Positions 27,976-41,500 of a stretch of DNA of 64,000 bases are shown here, piece after piece. The notes under the pieces were generated by a model. That model was not told the origin of the DNA. It saw nothing but the letters and a program-made list of their open reading frames with translations, and did no database searches. The translations under genes were made by a program, and so were the position numbers. The number at the start of each line of letters is the position of its first letter. Within the stretch, counting starts at the first letter, position 1. Source of the stretch: Dipetalonema caudispina (taxonomy: Eukaryota; Nematoda; Chromadorea; Rhabditida; Onchocercidae); contig JABVXV010000071.1 of the NCBI GenBank assembly GCA_013365325.1, positions 1 through 64,000 on the forward strand, read 5' to 3'.

Positions 27976-28200
27976 AATGACGTCATTATGATGCTAAATG
28001 ATGGTGGGTGCGGCAGAACGACAATGCGATGACCGCACCACACCAGTCCGAAGCATCGTGTGTGGTCTGTGTGGCAACCAACTACAGCGCTCTCAGGAAA
28101 GATTGTTGAATCGGATTGCACAACGATAGTGTCGATTTCGTCAATGGTTAACGATGTAGTCGATCCTCGCTTCGGGATCTTACACATCCGGAACTTCCCT
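27976..28200. promoter_or_regulatory. GC-rich island with CRE palindrome and two inverted repeats
   Basis: A compositional outlier in AT-rich DNA. It opens with a 12-base palindrome AATGACGTCATT (27976-27987) containing the consensus CREB/ATF site. Next comes GGTGCGG/CCGCACC (28007-28013 with 28033-28039), a 7-bp inverted repeat with a 19-base loop. It overlaps a second, ACCACAC/GTGTGGT (28037-28043 with 28060-28066). A minus-strand open frame of 134 codons crosses the island (27903-28307) but has no recognisable domain and may be open only because of base composition. It could be a promoter for an unseen transcript, a structured RNA, or an unrecognised exon. Confidence 0.35.
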
Positions 28201-31200
28201 ATTTCAGGATAACTAAACGAAATTTCGACGCAGTTTTGATACAAGAGATAATAAATTTGTGTGTGCGGATGTGTAATCGACCTGTTGAATGTAGTTGCTT
28301 TATTCAATCTAGCATAAGCTTAGCTACCTACCAGCAACAACTCGCTTTAACACTCCATGAGCTTTGTCGACGGTTTCAAAATTATTCCCAAACAGATGAA
28401 GTCTTTTCCTACAATACATTTAACGCATATTATTTCTTCCTTTGTCCGATCTAAGTGCTGTGCAAATTTAAATATGGAAACTTCAGAAAATAGTCTGTAT
28501 AATTCAGATTTTTCTTCATTCTTTGTTTCAGAGTTATTTGAAAATCCACGCACTTTTCTTTAATTGTCTGTTATGCTTCGCCAAATCAATAATAAATTAG
28601 AAATCTTTAAACCATTTTTAAAGTCAGCAAATGATACTGTGCAATAAACGAGGCTGAATGGAAAAACTTTTTGAGGAGGACTGACAATACATGTTGTTCT
28701 CAATTTTATGATTAATGTTGCTAATGAAATAAGCAGTTACCAATTATTTTTTTCTTCAAATAGTTTTGACCAATTATTTGTTCGATCTTACCACCTGATT
28801 ATTCCCCTTTTAGATGCCAGTATCGTTGTCGGAATATTCCAACTTATCGTCATCAAAATTCATCTCATAACAATCTTCCAAACGAGTTGTACGGATTTTC
28901 ATTCATTCTCAAGAAATGGTCTTACCGCTGAAAAGCATACTTATTTGCAGCACTTTTTCTTTTAGTGCAACCTAAATCAAATGCAAATCAAAAGTATACC
29001 GGCACGATTTTTTTTTCGTCTCATTTGTGTTTAGTGTCTAAATCGTGTATTATCCTGGTAATATTTGATTTGTTATTTAAAAATCGTCTCTTTTTTATTA
29101 TTAGAAATATCCCACTATCATTTACTAAGGCTAGAAAAAGAGCTAAAAAGTGTCACAGAAACTTTTAACCCTCAAAGTTCATCCCAAACCTAAATCATTA
29201 AATGAATTAATTTACAACTACTATCGACAATTCTTGCACTCTTTTGTATTAAGTGAAGATTGACTAAATCTAATCTCTTTAATATATAAAATATGATTAC
29301 TAATAACGATTTCGTGAAAAGCTATAAGTCTATCGAGCCTGTGCTTAAGAAGTGCTGATACAAAGCACCATTGGTCAATATTATCTGTAATCTTCATACT
29401 ATCAACCCAATATTCTTGAAAACTAGGAAATGTGGAAAAATTGATGGAGTTGTGAACAGCTAACATGACTTATAAGACTGGCGCTATCAATGTAGGAAGG
29501 AACCGCCAGGAACACAAAAAGTGCCTTACTGTCATATTATTGAAATATGAATCTGAGTTGATTGATACGGGGAATCATTACGTAAAAATAAGAAGTAAAA
29601 AATCAAAGAAGCACTCGAGCGAGGTAAAGTAATGAACAATACTCATCTCAAGTAAAACCCAATCTAGTGCTCTCATAGAATCACTAATCTAAAATAAAAG
29701 TCAAATAGTGCGAAAAATCTTGCAACGACATTTTCTGGAGTACGTCGTCATCAGGATATTAATTTCAGAATGCATGTGGTAACATTCAAATTTCAAAATG
29801 ATTAATCCATGCACTTAATCAAACCCCACTTCAACCTACTGTTTGAGATTTATCCTTGTATTCCATTTCAGGAATTATCGATGACTAACAGCTGCAGTAA
29901 TCAGCAATGATTAGAATTTTAAAATAACTTAAAACTTATTTGAGGGACTTTAACGGTATGACATTTGTGTGGCATCCGAAAACTTTTTGACATAGCCTGT
30001 TTTGATAATGCTAACAGTTAGACCATAGCAGTATCATGCATAGAACGGACAAATGATTTTCCAACATTTTATGTGCCTTATCAAATGACAAATAATGATG
30101 ATAAGGTGATAAAACAGTTAACAATGAAGGGCTGCGTATAACATCTGGAATAATGAGAATAAGGCTAAATTACCTTTGTTGTACAAAACTGGATGAAGGC
30201 ATTATTTGGGTCTACTAAGTGTCCCATCAGTATTTTAGATCAAATTGATAAATAAATCATCTATTCAACTGATCCTTACAAAAGAGCTTTCCAGCAGTAA
30301 TTATCCTTCACTTAGCCAGATTTTGTTCCCAAATCCTGTTTCTTTCATTAGTGCTTCTTAGACTGCATCATATATTACCGACAGTGTTCAGAGTGTGCAG
30401 ATCTTCCTAGATTAGTCCGATTGAATGTTAAAAGTGATCGATCATGAACTTCATTAAACTATTCTGGCTAATACACTGACTTGTCAGGTTATCAGTGATG
30501 AGTAATCTCTTATAATTTAATTGCTTTTCTATCTATGTGAAAGCACTATTTCAAATACGACGTTTGAAAGCAACAATGCTTCCACCTGCACCTCCCTTTT
30601 TAGGGCTTCATTAACAGCTTGCAACAAAATAGGGAATAAAACAAATGATATTTATTATCTAATTTGTTGAAGTAGATATTGAGATACAGTGTTGAGGCAA
30701 TAAATATGCATTTCTACTGAACAGAGACACTATTAGTGTTGGAATACAAATGATAATGAGTAGATTCGTTTAATCAATTATCAATAAATTCTTAGCAACA
30801 ATTGACTATGAATTCAATTCTTTTCCTTTTTTTTCAAATATTCTCCGTATCACCGGATAAAATTCTACGATTAAATCACTACCGATATAACTGTTCGTGA
30901 GCATCATGAACGCTGCTCACAATGCTAAATGTTAAACTGAAAGAAAAACCGGTATTTTCCTGTATTTTTTTACTTTTTATTTTTTTTTTTTGAGAACAAA
31001 ATGAAAGTATTATAGAAGTTATATCTTAAATTCCGACAGAAAATAATCACATCAGAGGAAGTTAAAATTGCCACAAGCACATCAATGAAAATTATTTTAA
31101 ATCAATAATCTACTGTTAAAATCCATCAAAAATGTCAACTACTTTTTGAATGACAATACACCGAAATGATAGGTTCATAAGAAACCACAACCACAGAAAA

Positions 31201-32276
31201 AGGCATTCTGGAACCATATTCTGAAAGATAATATGGCTTTTAGTACGCTGTGCAATGAAAGGTCAAACTGATCTTGGCGAAAATAACGACTATTTTTGAG
31301 AAGAAAAGCTCAAATCAAATGTTTCTTCATATTCTCAATCTTACATATGAAACAAGCAATTTGTTAAAACTGACTACCTGTACCATCTCTCATAACCTAT
31401 TAATTTATCTCATACAATTCCCAATTTTCAATTTATTCAATGATCGTTTTTCTACCTTGCTTCTGTTACATCCATATTTTTGAAGCATGATACTCAAACT
31501 ACACCATTTTCATCTAACATTTCCTTTATTTGAAATCTTACTGAACCATGAAACTCTGAATTTTCACCAAAAAAAGTACGGGGATGACATATCAACGACA
31601 TATCAAGGAGATGTCTGTATCGTGCTAAGTTGATTTCACTGATAAAGGCAGGTACACATATGTATATACAATCTTTGTGATATATTATTACTGGAACGCG
31701 TAGAGGTATTTTCCTGAAAATTTAGCTAAGTCAATACTTGGAAATTTTTTATTCAAAAAAAAAAAAAAAAAAGTGAAGTATGGAAAATAAAATTATCTGA
31801 AACAAACTGAGGGAACTAATAAGATTGCAGGAGAATCTCGATAATATTCACATATTTCCATTTTCTGATAAAATGAAGATTCTTTTTTAAGTATATATTT
31901 ATACATATATAATAAATTTACAGAGTTTTCTTTGATGCATTGTCTTTTTATAATCTACATTTCTACAAGCTTACATTTATGCATACATATCTAATTTTCT
32001 CTTCGTCTTTTAAAATAGTTAATATACCAGAAGTCTCAGAAGTTTAAGAAATAGACATAAATAGAATAGGAATGGAAAATGATATAATGGGTTCATCTGT
32101 TAATCGAAATTACTACCTATAGAGATCGAAAGATCAATTTTGGAAATCAACCACCGATTGCAGGGTTGCTGTAGCCGCATTTTTCCGTGCGCCTGCATTT
32201 TTGTTGTTACACGTCATTAGTTGTAATTTCATTTTTCGACAATGAATTAAGGCAAAGCTTGATTTCTTTTTTTAGA
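28201..32276. other. Long gene-poor stretch upstream of LACTB
   Basis: No recognisable protein or RNA gene. The longest ATG frame, 81 codons on the minus strand (29221-29466), has no known motif. There is a poly-A tract at 31756-31772. Function unknown. Confidence 0.4.
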
Positions 32277-32284
32277 TTTTACAG
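32277..32284 (+). promoter_or_regulatory. Probable spliced-leader acceptor of LACTB
   Basis: TTTTACAG, a canonical nematode 3' splice site, lies 13 bases before the LACTB start ATG (32298) with no coding sequence upstream. This is the usual geometry of an SL trans-splice site. Inference from position only. Confidence 0.5.
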
Positions 32285-32297
32285 GAAGAAACGGAGA

Positions 32298-35200
32298 ATG
32301 CGGTGGCATCATTCTATAACTTTTCCATTATCGATCACAGGCATTGCATTAGGACTCAGTACCGATCGTCAGTCATACAATACCCCAAGTTATTTTGAAC
32401 AGAAGGAGAAAGCAGCTGCTATCGTGAAGCAATTCATGGTACTCTCTCCTTGACACTAGTGAAAATAATTAACATTGAACGATTGAATTGGCACCTACAT
32501 TGAATTTTTTTTTGCAAAAATTTTTGCTAACCACCAAAAATTATTTACTAATTTTAGTGACTCTGATTGGAAACTATTCCGTTTCAGGATGTCGCTATAT
32601 TTACAATTTTTGGATGAAAACATCCTCATTATTCGAATTTTCCTACCTGAAAAATATATTATATGTAGTTTAATTTGTAGAGGACATGTTGATAATACTT
32701 AAACATCTTTTGGCTTTTTCGTAGTTGACCGATTCCACAGCAATTTTGAAATTTCAAAATCTGCTTTGGAACATGGGAATGAGTAACAGCAGACATATTT
32801 TGTAACCTCTCTCTCTCTCTCTCCTTGACCCGTATAAATTACGTGTGAATCAAAGTTAGACATAAATAATCTGAAAATTTACAAAAAATATCCGCTACTG
32901 ATAGCAAAACTTCAACATGTTTGCCTTCGTAGGTTTCGTGTATGTAACATACAAGAACCCTTCAGTGAAAAAGTATTAAGACAAAAATGACCATTTCACC
33001 ATCCTTACATGAAATCATCACTGCTTTTCGAAAAAATGGGTAGATAAGTTTACGGGAATGGATACTGTTAATGAATGTTCTTCCTTACTGGACTATATAA
33101 AATGACGAATCCAATCGATCACATTTGATGCTTAAAATCAGTTATGGTACAGGTGAGAAATGGAGTCCCAGGACTGTCTGTAGGTGTTTCACGTAATGGT
33201 CGATGTATCTGGGAACGAGGATTCGGTTATGCAGATGTGGAACAGCTGGTACCATGCAAAAGCGATACAGTGATGAGAATTGCCAGCATAAGCAAACCGG
33301 TAACAGCAGCCCTTGCTGCACGTTTGGTACAGAACGGAAAACTTAATTTGGATGCGTCTGTTCAGGTTTCGACTTTTTGTTGTGGGAATAACCCTTTTTG
33401 CGTAATAATGGAGAGAAAGGTTTACATACTGCCAGTATTGGAAGAAATCATCAATGCTGATAACTGAAATCTGAGGCTTCGTTTTCAGAAATTATGTGAA
33501 ACAATATGAATGAGTTGCAGGACTATGTACCGGATTTCCCAAAAAAGAAATATAACGAGAAAGACGTTACCATAACAATCCGTCAACTTTTGAGCCATAC
33601 AAGCGGTATCAGACATTACAAAATGGTTACCTTTTCACGTTATACCCATCTCTCTCATTTTGCTAAGACGTTAGTTTTGTTCCCGACGAGCATATTTGGA
33701 TAATGCAGTGTACTGGACTAAAACACCACGCATATGAAGCAGAAAAAAACAGAAGACTTGACGCATTTAGCTATACATCTTTAAGCGTAACCAACTATCG
33801 GAGCCGTTCTTAAGGATTGTTGTAAATCAAAAGCCAGGTCCCTTCTTCTCAATTAGCTAAGTAAATAACAGCAATAAGAGGAAATTTCAAGGTGATTACG
33901 ATTTATTTCCATGTACGCAAATTAGAGATGCGGACAGAAATGTGACCAGCTTTCTGTAAGCAAACTGTTGATAGAGGAATCTACCGTAGAACATGCTTAG
34001 AATCTTTTGAGTTTTATTTTATAAACAATATGAACAAAGCACACGTATTACAAGGAAATATCTACCACCGCCAGGTAATCGGAAACAAAAATATTTAATC
34101 CATAATATTCAAAAAGTACAAAAAAGCGAATATACTCTACATGTATATAATAGCTGCTCAATATCAATCAGCCATTCGATTTCTCCTGTTTTTTCTTGTA
34201 GTCTTTTAAAGCTGCCTGGATTGCATCCTGAGCTAGCACTGCAGGAAATAATTAATTTAAAATGACCAAATGTAAAGAGGCAGAATGCAAAAATCTTAAA
34301 GAACCAAATACCAAAAATTTGTAACTTACTGGAGCAATGAAGTTTGACTGGAGGCAAGCAAAGCTCTTTCGCAATCTCGGCATTTTTGACTCTCGAAGCA
34401 TATTCTGTTGTCTTGCCTTTAATCCATTCGGAAGCTAGACTACTTGATGCAATCGCCGAGCCACATCCAAATGTTTTAAATTTCGCGTCAATTATTTTGC
34501 CACTTTCATCGACCTAACTTTAGAACGATAAGCACTGTTGTGAATTTCTAATTTCCACAACTGCATTTCTTCACAGAGTATTTGCAACTCCAACAGTAGC
34601 AAATACTCTAATAGTTCTACAAAGTACCTATTGCCAACCTGGGTACAAAAGAGACATCTTCAAACGAACATCACAACGTAATGAAACAAAAACAGGCAAA
34701 GAGGCTGACTATCTTCAAAATATTATCAGTCAGTGGGGTTTACAGCTCTTATTCTATTTATCGTTGCAAATTCATCACGCAGTTCATGATTTACATCCGT
34801 AAAGGGATTTACCTTAATTTGAAGTTTCATAACATCACCACAGGCCGGTGATCCAACGATGCCTGTGCCAACGTTCGGATCATTCTTATCGAGTGTTCCA
34901 ACATTTCGTGGATGTTCGTAGTGATCGATAACATTTTTGTGATAAAGTGCATTTATAACTCCTGTGTTGACGGCCGAACATAAAATTGTGGGCAGCTTTG
35001 TCGATGACAAAGTCATATATCTCTAAAATCAGCTTATTAGGATTTTTAGAAACTTCATGCATTCAATACCCCTAACTCCTTCCATATCTCTCGCACCCAT
35101 TCCCGGCAAACTAGACCAACACCCACCGAATAACGAACATCGCAAAACTCCGCTCCGATCCTAGCGATGATAGTACGGTCGCGTATGAGATATTTGTACT

Positions 35201-37069
35201 ACGGTGTGAAAATTTTTATGGCTCATAATGATCTGTTTCTGGAAAATTTTCCCAGTTTTATCGTTGATGTTATAGCCGGTTGAGCCGACCGTGGATGATT
35301 TCGTAAGAGAACTAAGGAAAGCAGCTGAAACAGGAATTGATGGTAATGTGAAGAATTTACTGCATAAAATAAACATTAAATATAAGGTATGTGATGTGTT
35401 TTCAACATTTCTAAATGATCTTTCCAAACTTTTTTTGTCGCCAAGTTTGTAAAATCAAATTTTTGAGTCACAATTAAACAGAGTGATTTCGCTTTATATC
35501 AAATTACCGTTTCTTTTCTGAATAGTAGGTAGAACAAACGAAATAGCTTTGCTTGGCTAACATCATGAAATGAACGTAGTTAATTTGCAGTTATACTATA
35601 ATTCATTTCTGGGTAAATGCGGTATAATATTGGGACAGTCAGGCATTTAATGCATTTTGTGTCCTTTGTCCTTTTTGACTTAGTTGTACGTCAAGCCTTC
35701 CGAAACAGGCTCAATGTTAGCCATCTTATCATTATTAACAAAATATAATGTTTTTTATTTGGCGCTTTCATGGATATGAGAAAACTTTTAAAACGATCTA
35801 ATCTTCCAGGAGAAATACAGCAAAAGCAGTCCAACGCGACATCGGAGTGTCGAACTCAAGGATAAATCTGAGTTTTTTTCTAACATTCACTACGAGTGTG
35901 TGAAAGATGCACTGGAAATTTTCAAACATGATGAATTAGTAGCAGAGCCAGGAAGTAAATTTCAGTACACAACCCACGGATTTACCTTGCTCAGTGCAGC
36001 ATTAGAGAAAGCAGCCAATGAAAGCTATGTAGATCAAATAACAAATTTATTCCGGGAATTAGGAATGAATCACTCATATCTCGACCTCAACTTCCCCCTT
36101 ATCACTAATCGAGCCAGGTATTTTATGTATCTTATCAAGTTTTTTTGTTTATCTTCTCGTATTACATTGGTTTTGACTCATTAGCAGCTTAATTATTTAA
36201 ACTAAGTAATATAAATATTTGACACTTCGAAATATAAAAAAAGGCCATTGAAGTCTAACCATGGAAGTTGTCTTAAAATGGTCAGGTGGGTGGGGATCCT
36301 GTTTCAAGAGAAAGCCAATGTGAAGTTACTTCCGGCTTGTTGTGCTGTTTTTACTGGAACATTTTACTGAGTTGCTGGAAACTTCTTATAAAAAACGGTT
36401 TTGTAAAAGTCTCAGTCACACATTCCTCTTGTAGATCGTTTGTTTCAGGTATTACTATCGCGATCCCGATCATAAATTGAAGAATGTTCCGGAAGTAGAC
36501 AATTCAAGTAAATGGGCCGGTGGTGGACTATTGTCCACTGTCACTGATTTACTTATTTTCGCTAATGCAATGCTTTATAGGTAAATTCGAGTTCAGTACC
36601 GATAGATTTGTAATCCACAGATAAATTGAAAGTTCGGAATCTACGAATTTTGGATAAATTGAAAGTTTGATATGGCATTTTCAGTTATCATGCAGCTCAA
36701 CAGTCACTCATCGAAAATAATGGAATGAAGCCTTTGCTCGATGCCGAAACGATGAAAACATTTTGGAAGGGTGAAATTTCGGATCATCGAGGGAATGTCT
36801 ATGCTCTTGGTTGGTATAAAATCGATGGAGAGGATCAAAAATATGGAGGTTTAAATAATACCTGGCCTCGAAAAGGAGTTTTTTTGCACACTGGTGCTGC
36901 TGTAGGTGCTTCATCTGTTCTTCTTATTAAACCAGACCATAATTTCACCGGCACAGAAGGAACTTGCGTTGCTATTCTTACAAATTTACATGAATGCGGC
37001 GAACTTACACAATTAGCTATGGAAATTGTTGAAATTTTTGGTTCTGCTACTTTCACGGAAACCTCCTAA
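32298..37069 (+). CDS. LACTB: LACTB, mitochondrial serine beta-lactamase-like protein
   Basis: Penicillin-binding-protein-like serine protease/hydrolase of the mitochondrial intermembrane space, where in mammals it forms filaments and influences lipid metabolism. Exons: 32298-32438, 33153-33365, 33521-33625, 35810-36117, 36449-36580, 36685-37069; 427 aa, phases all close. The first exon is a short hydrophobic presequence. The active-site tetrad SISK lies in VMRIASISKPV. The second-motif region is FQYTTHGFTLL and the third box is HTGAAVGAS, replacing the bacterial KTG as in other LACTB proteins. Family stretches GFGYADVE, LLSHTSGIRHY, EPGSKF, KWAGGGLLST and FANAMLY are all present. Intron 3 is 2184 bases, far longer than its neighbours, and holds the ISCU gene on the opposite strand. 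Confidence 0.94.
34168..35016 (-). CDS. ISCU: ISCU iron-sulfur cluster assembly scaffold
   Basis: Mitochondrial scaffold on which NFS1 and ferredoxin build [2Fe-2S] clusters. Three exons (34813-35016, 34330-34513, 34168-34238), 152 aa, phases close. The N-terminal 20-odd residues form a mitochondrial presequence. The conserved core then begins at LYHKNVIDHYEHPRNVG. All three cluster cysteines and the key Asp are present: GSPACGDVMKL, TFGCGSAIASSS and KLHCS. LPPVK, the motif recognised by the HSC20/mtHSP70 chaperone pair, is intact. The whole gene lies inside intron 3 of LACTB in antisense orientation. An acceptor-like TTTTAG just upstream (35023-35028) followed by a 6-base leader fits SL trans-splicing. 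Confidence 0.96.
35023..35028 (-). promoter_or_regulatory. Probable spliced-leader acceptor of ISCU
   Basis: On the minus strand GATTTTAG ends six bases before the ISCU start codon, leaving a leader of AGATAT. The short distance and the lack of an upstream exon suggest an SL1-type trans-splice site. Positional inference only. Confidence 0.45.
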
Positions 37070-38578
37070 ATACTTTTATCACTACCGATTATATTCATTG
37101 AAATGCTTTCTTTTTATTCTCATTATCATGTTGAAAATTATTATTTTGTCATATTGTGCTGGCTATAAAATTTGTTCACTATTTGAGTTACAATCTGATC
37201 TATGAGTAATGAAGTGTACATCTAACTTGCTGTAAGCGAAGTAATTTTGGAAAAATAATTTTGGATCTGCGAATGTCAAATATAATATTATTTTTGCTGC
37301 ACAAGATTTAACGTTTAAAGTTATGAAAGGAAGATATTGACAGTTTGTTAAGTGATGCGAAACTAGCAGTTTCCTATGTGACGAGCGACATTGCAATTTA
37401 TCAGTTAAGCTGAAGTTAGCTTAAGTTCTATTTGACATGATTCCCTACTAGGGTTTTTCAATGATGTGGAAAGAAACAGTATAACCAGTTGCAGTTGTTT
37501 GGTGAGATAATTTCTATAAGTCCTTTGAACATTATCTAATTTGTCATTCAACCTTATATCAAGTTATTTCTAAATTTTCTTTATTAAGAGGAAGTATCAA
37601 ACTTTTCAATAGAAATACAGTGGTATCCTCGTAATTTCTGCAGTAGAGATTCTAACAATTGTATTTTTGAGAAGTTTTAAATTCGATATTTACAAATGGC
37701 ACATGTATCTTCTGAGAATAATCTTATTTATCCACTAAATGAAATGCTGTATGAGAAAAAATTCCCAAATGATATGCGAGCAATAATCGAACTGTCTATT
37801 GCACTAACCGAATTTGTCTTATTGACCGTAAAAAGTAAATTTGTTGAAAAATCTTTCACTTCATTTAGAAGAAATATCTATCCAGTATATTTGGACATGC
37901 AAGAAATATGAAATTTTTGTATAAATTAAGCATTTTGTAAAAGTAATTATAGATGCCTACGAAAACAATCAGGGTTGTAATGTTAGAATCAAAGCGAAAC
38001 AATAAAAAGTAATTTCCTCTGTAGATAAGTTGCGTGGAAAATATGTGGATAAAAGTGTAAACTAAAATGTCCGGAATTCTCTGGAATCCGATATCTAAGC
38101 AAATTTTTGACCATGTACTCTGTCAAAAAAGGTACTTATCTCGACTATTCAGTTAATCAATTTTCATCTAAGAAATAGTCCAATCTCGGCTTTATTATCA
38201 GAAGCTCTGTTGTCCATTTATAATCTTCGTTTATTTTAACATTTTTCATGATGTTTTTTTTTTTCTTTTTCTTTGAGAGATTTCTTTTCAAAAATTACTT
38301 TAAATTGGAACTATTTGATCAAAAAATAGCACGTTGTGTGCTTGATAACATTGAATCTGGCCAATTGGGTATCCTGAATCTAAGACCTAAAAAGTGATTC
38401 CAACAAAAATTTATTTTCCTTGCATGCATTTTTACAATAGAATTTTAGAGTAACTCTGCTGATAGTGTTCATCTCTTTCGCAACTTATATTGCTTTAGCC
38501 AAAATATTACTTTAATTTCTCAATTCAATTTAGAAAGATATCTTTGTGTAATTTGTACTTCACAAGCTAAAGTAAGCC
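37070..38578. other. Intergenic region between LACTB and the PP2A B'' gene
   Basis: Contains a 71-codon ATG frame at 37696-37911 (+) with no recognisable domain and no clear splice partner. It could be a small gene or chance. Nothing else is seen beyond poly-T runs near 38257. Confidence 0.4.
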
Positions 38579-41500
38579 ATGCAAATAGCATTTGAAGTAG
38601 TAACGGTAAGTATTTCGTTCATTCTACCAATTGGTGATGCTATCAGAAAATTAGCTCATCGAAATCAAAATTTGTCCTTAAAAATATGATATGCATTCGG
38701 ATTTTTCTGGAACACTGCTGAAGGACATCAGAAGCGAGGATATTTGGGAAGTATATTGAATATGTTGGAAGTTTTCGACAGTATTCGAAAGATTTTTGGC
38801 ATATAGTGAATATTCTCTTTACATAAGGAGCAACACCATGATCCTGAACATCGGATAATAATGATATATGAAATCTTTTAGATAACAGATGGAATGTTAG
38901 CGATTTCGCATAAAGAACAATTTGCACCTCATACTTCTATATCGGTACGCTTTTTGTACTTTCACCTTGCTTCCGCTTTTTATCAGCTTTGCATCTCAGA
39001 AAATTATTACACTAAATGTAATATAATTTTCTCAGATTTTCTTCTCTCACTACAATGATAATCTTTCGTACCATTTCAAACATAATCAATTGATTATGTT
39101 CTCGACTAAAGAAAGAATGAGGAAACACGGGATTGCTTGATTGGGGACGTTTTTGCAGGAGTTGGGAGAGTCAAAATTACGTCAAAATGTTACGGAACTT
39201 ACAACTGATGGTGACAATAACAATAATAGTTCTGTATTGAAGGTATTGCATCCAAGTGGACTATCAGAGAAAACTGATAAAAATTATAACCGTGGAGTAG
39301 AAACTATTCAACAAAACAGTTCAGCAATGTTGCTACCACCAGTTTCACCATCGTATATTCCTGTGCGAACTTCTAAACGTGATCTCATCAACATGGTCGT
39401 AAGTGGTCATGTTTTGCGTTGTCTAACCACAAAATATTCCAACGGTTGAAGGATTCAAATTTTAAGAAAAATTTAATTTAATTTGAAGTTTTCAAAATGA
39501 ATGTTGATGGAAATTATTTGCATCTTCATCTTATTTTTTTGTCCCGAGCGAAAACTATTAAATTTATCCTATCCTATCCGAGTTTGCACTTTGAAATTGA
39601 AACTAAATTTATCTATGAATTACACATTTAGAGTGCAGTGTTATCTCCACGACTTTCAGCTTTTCCCGCCGTGTATACACCTCGAAAGAATCGGTATTCT
39701 CGAAGGTTTATCCCATTCTTCATTTTTCATTGCTTCACTGCTAGAATTCTACAGCATCATATTTAGAATTATTACTACAAAATTTGCACTAAGAACGATA
39801 AATATTAAAAGTAATAAATTTCTTCCACAACTGTTATTTCCAGCTTAGTTTTAAAAAATCTAATTCGAAATTGTGATATTATTTCCTATGCTTTCTTATG
39901 AAAAGCAATTTTCGCGTTTCAGTGCAAGTTTCGATGGACCTAAAATGGATGCTGTCAATAATAAAACCGAAATGGAAATTAGTGAACATTTAAATGTTCT
40001 GTCATCAATAACGGTATTACTAATTTAATAACTTGTAGGCATATCCATGATTTGTGAATCATTTCCATTATTACACAAACAATTTTTTTCCAAAATTAAA
40101 GAAAAAAATCAAGACTTGCTGGAAATTAGGTAAGATTAAAATGTGGCCTTCAATTTAATTTTAGTGTTAATATGTAATGAATTTCTCCACAAAGCAGTAG
40201 TGCATTAAATATTGCACGAAATAATATATCTTTTAAAAACAACCTGAATAAGCAATTAATAAAATTAAATGGAGGTGATTCATCAAATTCAGCAGAGAAG
40301 GAAATATTATCAATCCTCTTCTACGGAGAGTGAAAATCTATTTTTTTTGAATATGAGAAAAGAAATCAAACAGATCACTTAAATTTAAAAGGAAATTTTG
40401 AAATCGCACTTAGAAGTCCAAAAAATCCTGGAAAATACGCGGTGTGGGATGACTAACATAAATTAATAATCTCCAGTGCCATTGAAAATACAGTGGCTTT
40501 GGATGTTTTGAATGATAAAAGTGAATTTTCATGCATATTACTTCTCCATCTGGTATGATTGCAATTCATTCACCTTTCTAACTATTCATTAATTCAATCA
40601 CTGAATGCTTGAAATGAAATGGTGCTATTAAATGAAATCTAAATGTAATCTGTATGTGATCTTTTTCAGAATCCTGATATATCCACAAGGCTTCTGGGAA
40701 CGCCAAGAAAGTAAATGTACTTTCTAGTGATCATTTCATGTATCCACTTAGAATTGACTCTCGGTTATCCCGAGGGTATGATATAGCGCAAAGAAAATCG
40801 ATTAAAAAATTTTTAGCATTACATACACCTTATCAATTATGCAAAAAGATTCCAAAGCAATGTTGCCCAAGTTGAAATGCATTATTTTGTTGGTATCTTT
40901 TTTTATAGATTTAAACGGTTTGAAAATTTTGAACAAGATCAGGAGAATGCTTGGAATTGTAGCAGACAAATATCGAGCAACTCATCCTATCCGAATTATA
41001 ATATGAATCTGTGTGTTATGTCGCCGGATGAGAATATGCATGATGAAATGTTAGTTGGAAAAAACATGGATACGGTATCGTTATCACTACTATTAATGCA
41101 ATTTATTTTTTATGAAACTTGTGGTAGAGCCTGCTTCGGAGAAGTTAAGTGAAAAGTGCTTTTGAAGTGACCGAAGTTTTCTAACCTTCAAGCCTTCCAT
41201 ATATTTGAAAAGGCATGTGTTTAAATTTAATTAACTTGCACACCAAAAAAGCTAATTTTTCAAATTCTTAATCATATTTTAATTAATAAATAATATTTGA
41301 CGTTACAGTTGGAAATGTCACAAATATTGGATAGTGGTGTATCGCAAGATAAGCAAGACGTAATAAATAACACTTCTGAAGCTTCATCAAATGACGTAAT
41401 TCTTGATGATCCAAATGATAATGATATTTCTTGTTGCACATCATCCTTTCTCTCGGTACAGTCAAACTTTTCGAGGTTTTAAATGCATATTGTATTTACC

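Noticed and set aside
29221..29466. 81-codon minus-strand ATG frame
   Set aside because: No recognisable motif, no neighbouring exon that joins it, and the length is within reach of chance.
36708..37056. Minus-strand open frames over the last LACTB exon
   Set aside because: Shadows of the coding exon on the other strand.
37696..37911. 71-codon plus-strand ATG frame
   Set aside because: Composition is plausible, but there is no domain, no splice acceptor close upstream and no partner exon; noted only under the intergenic region.
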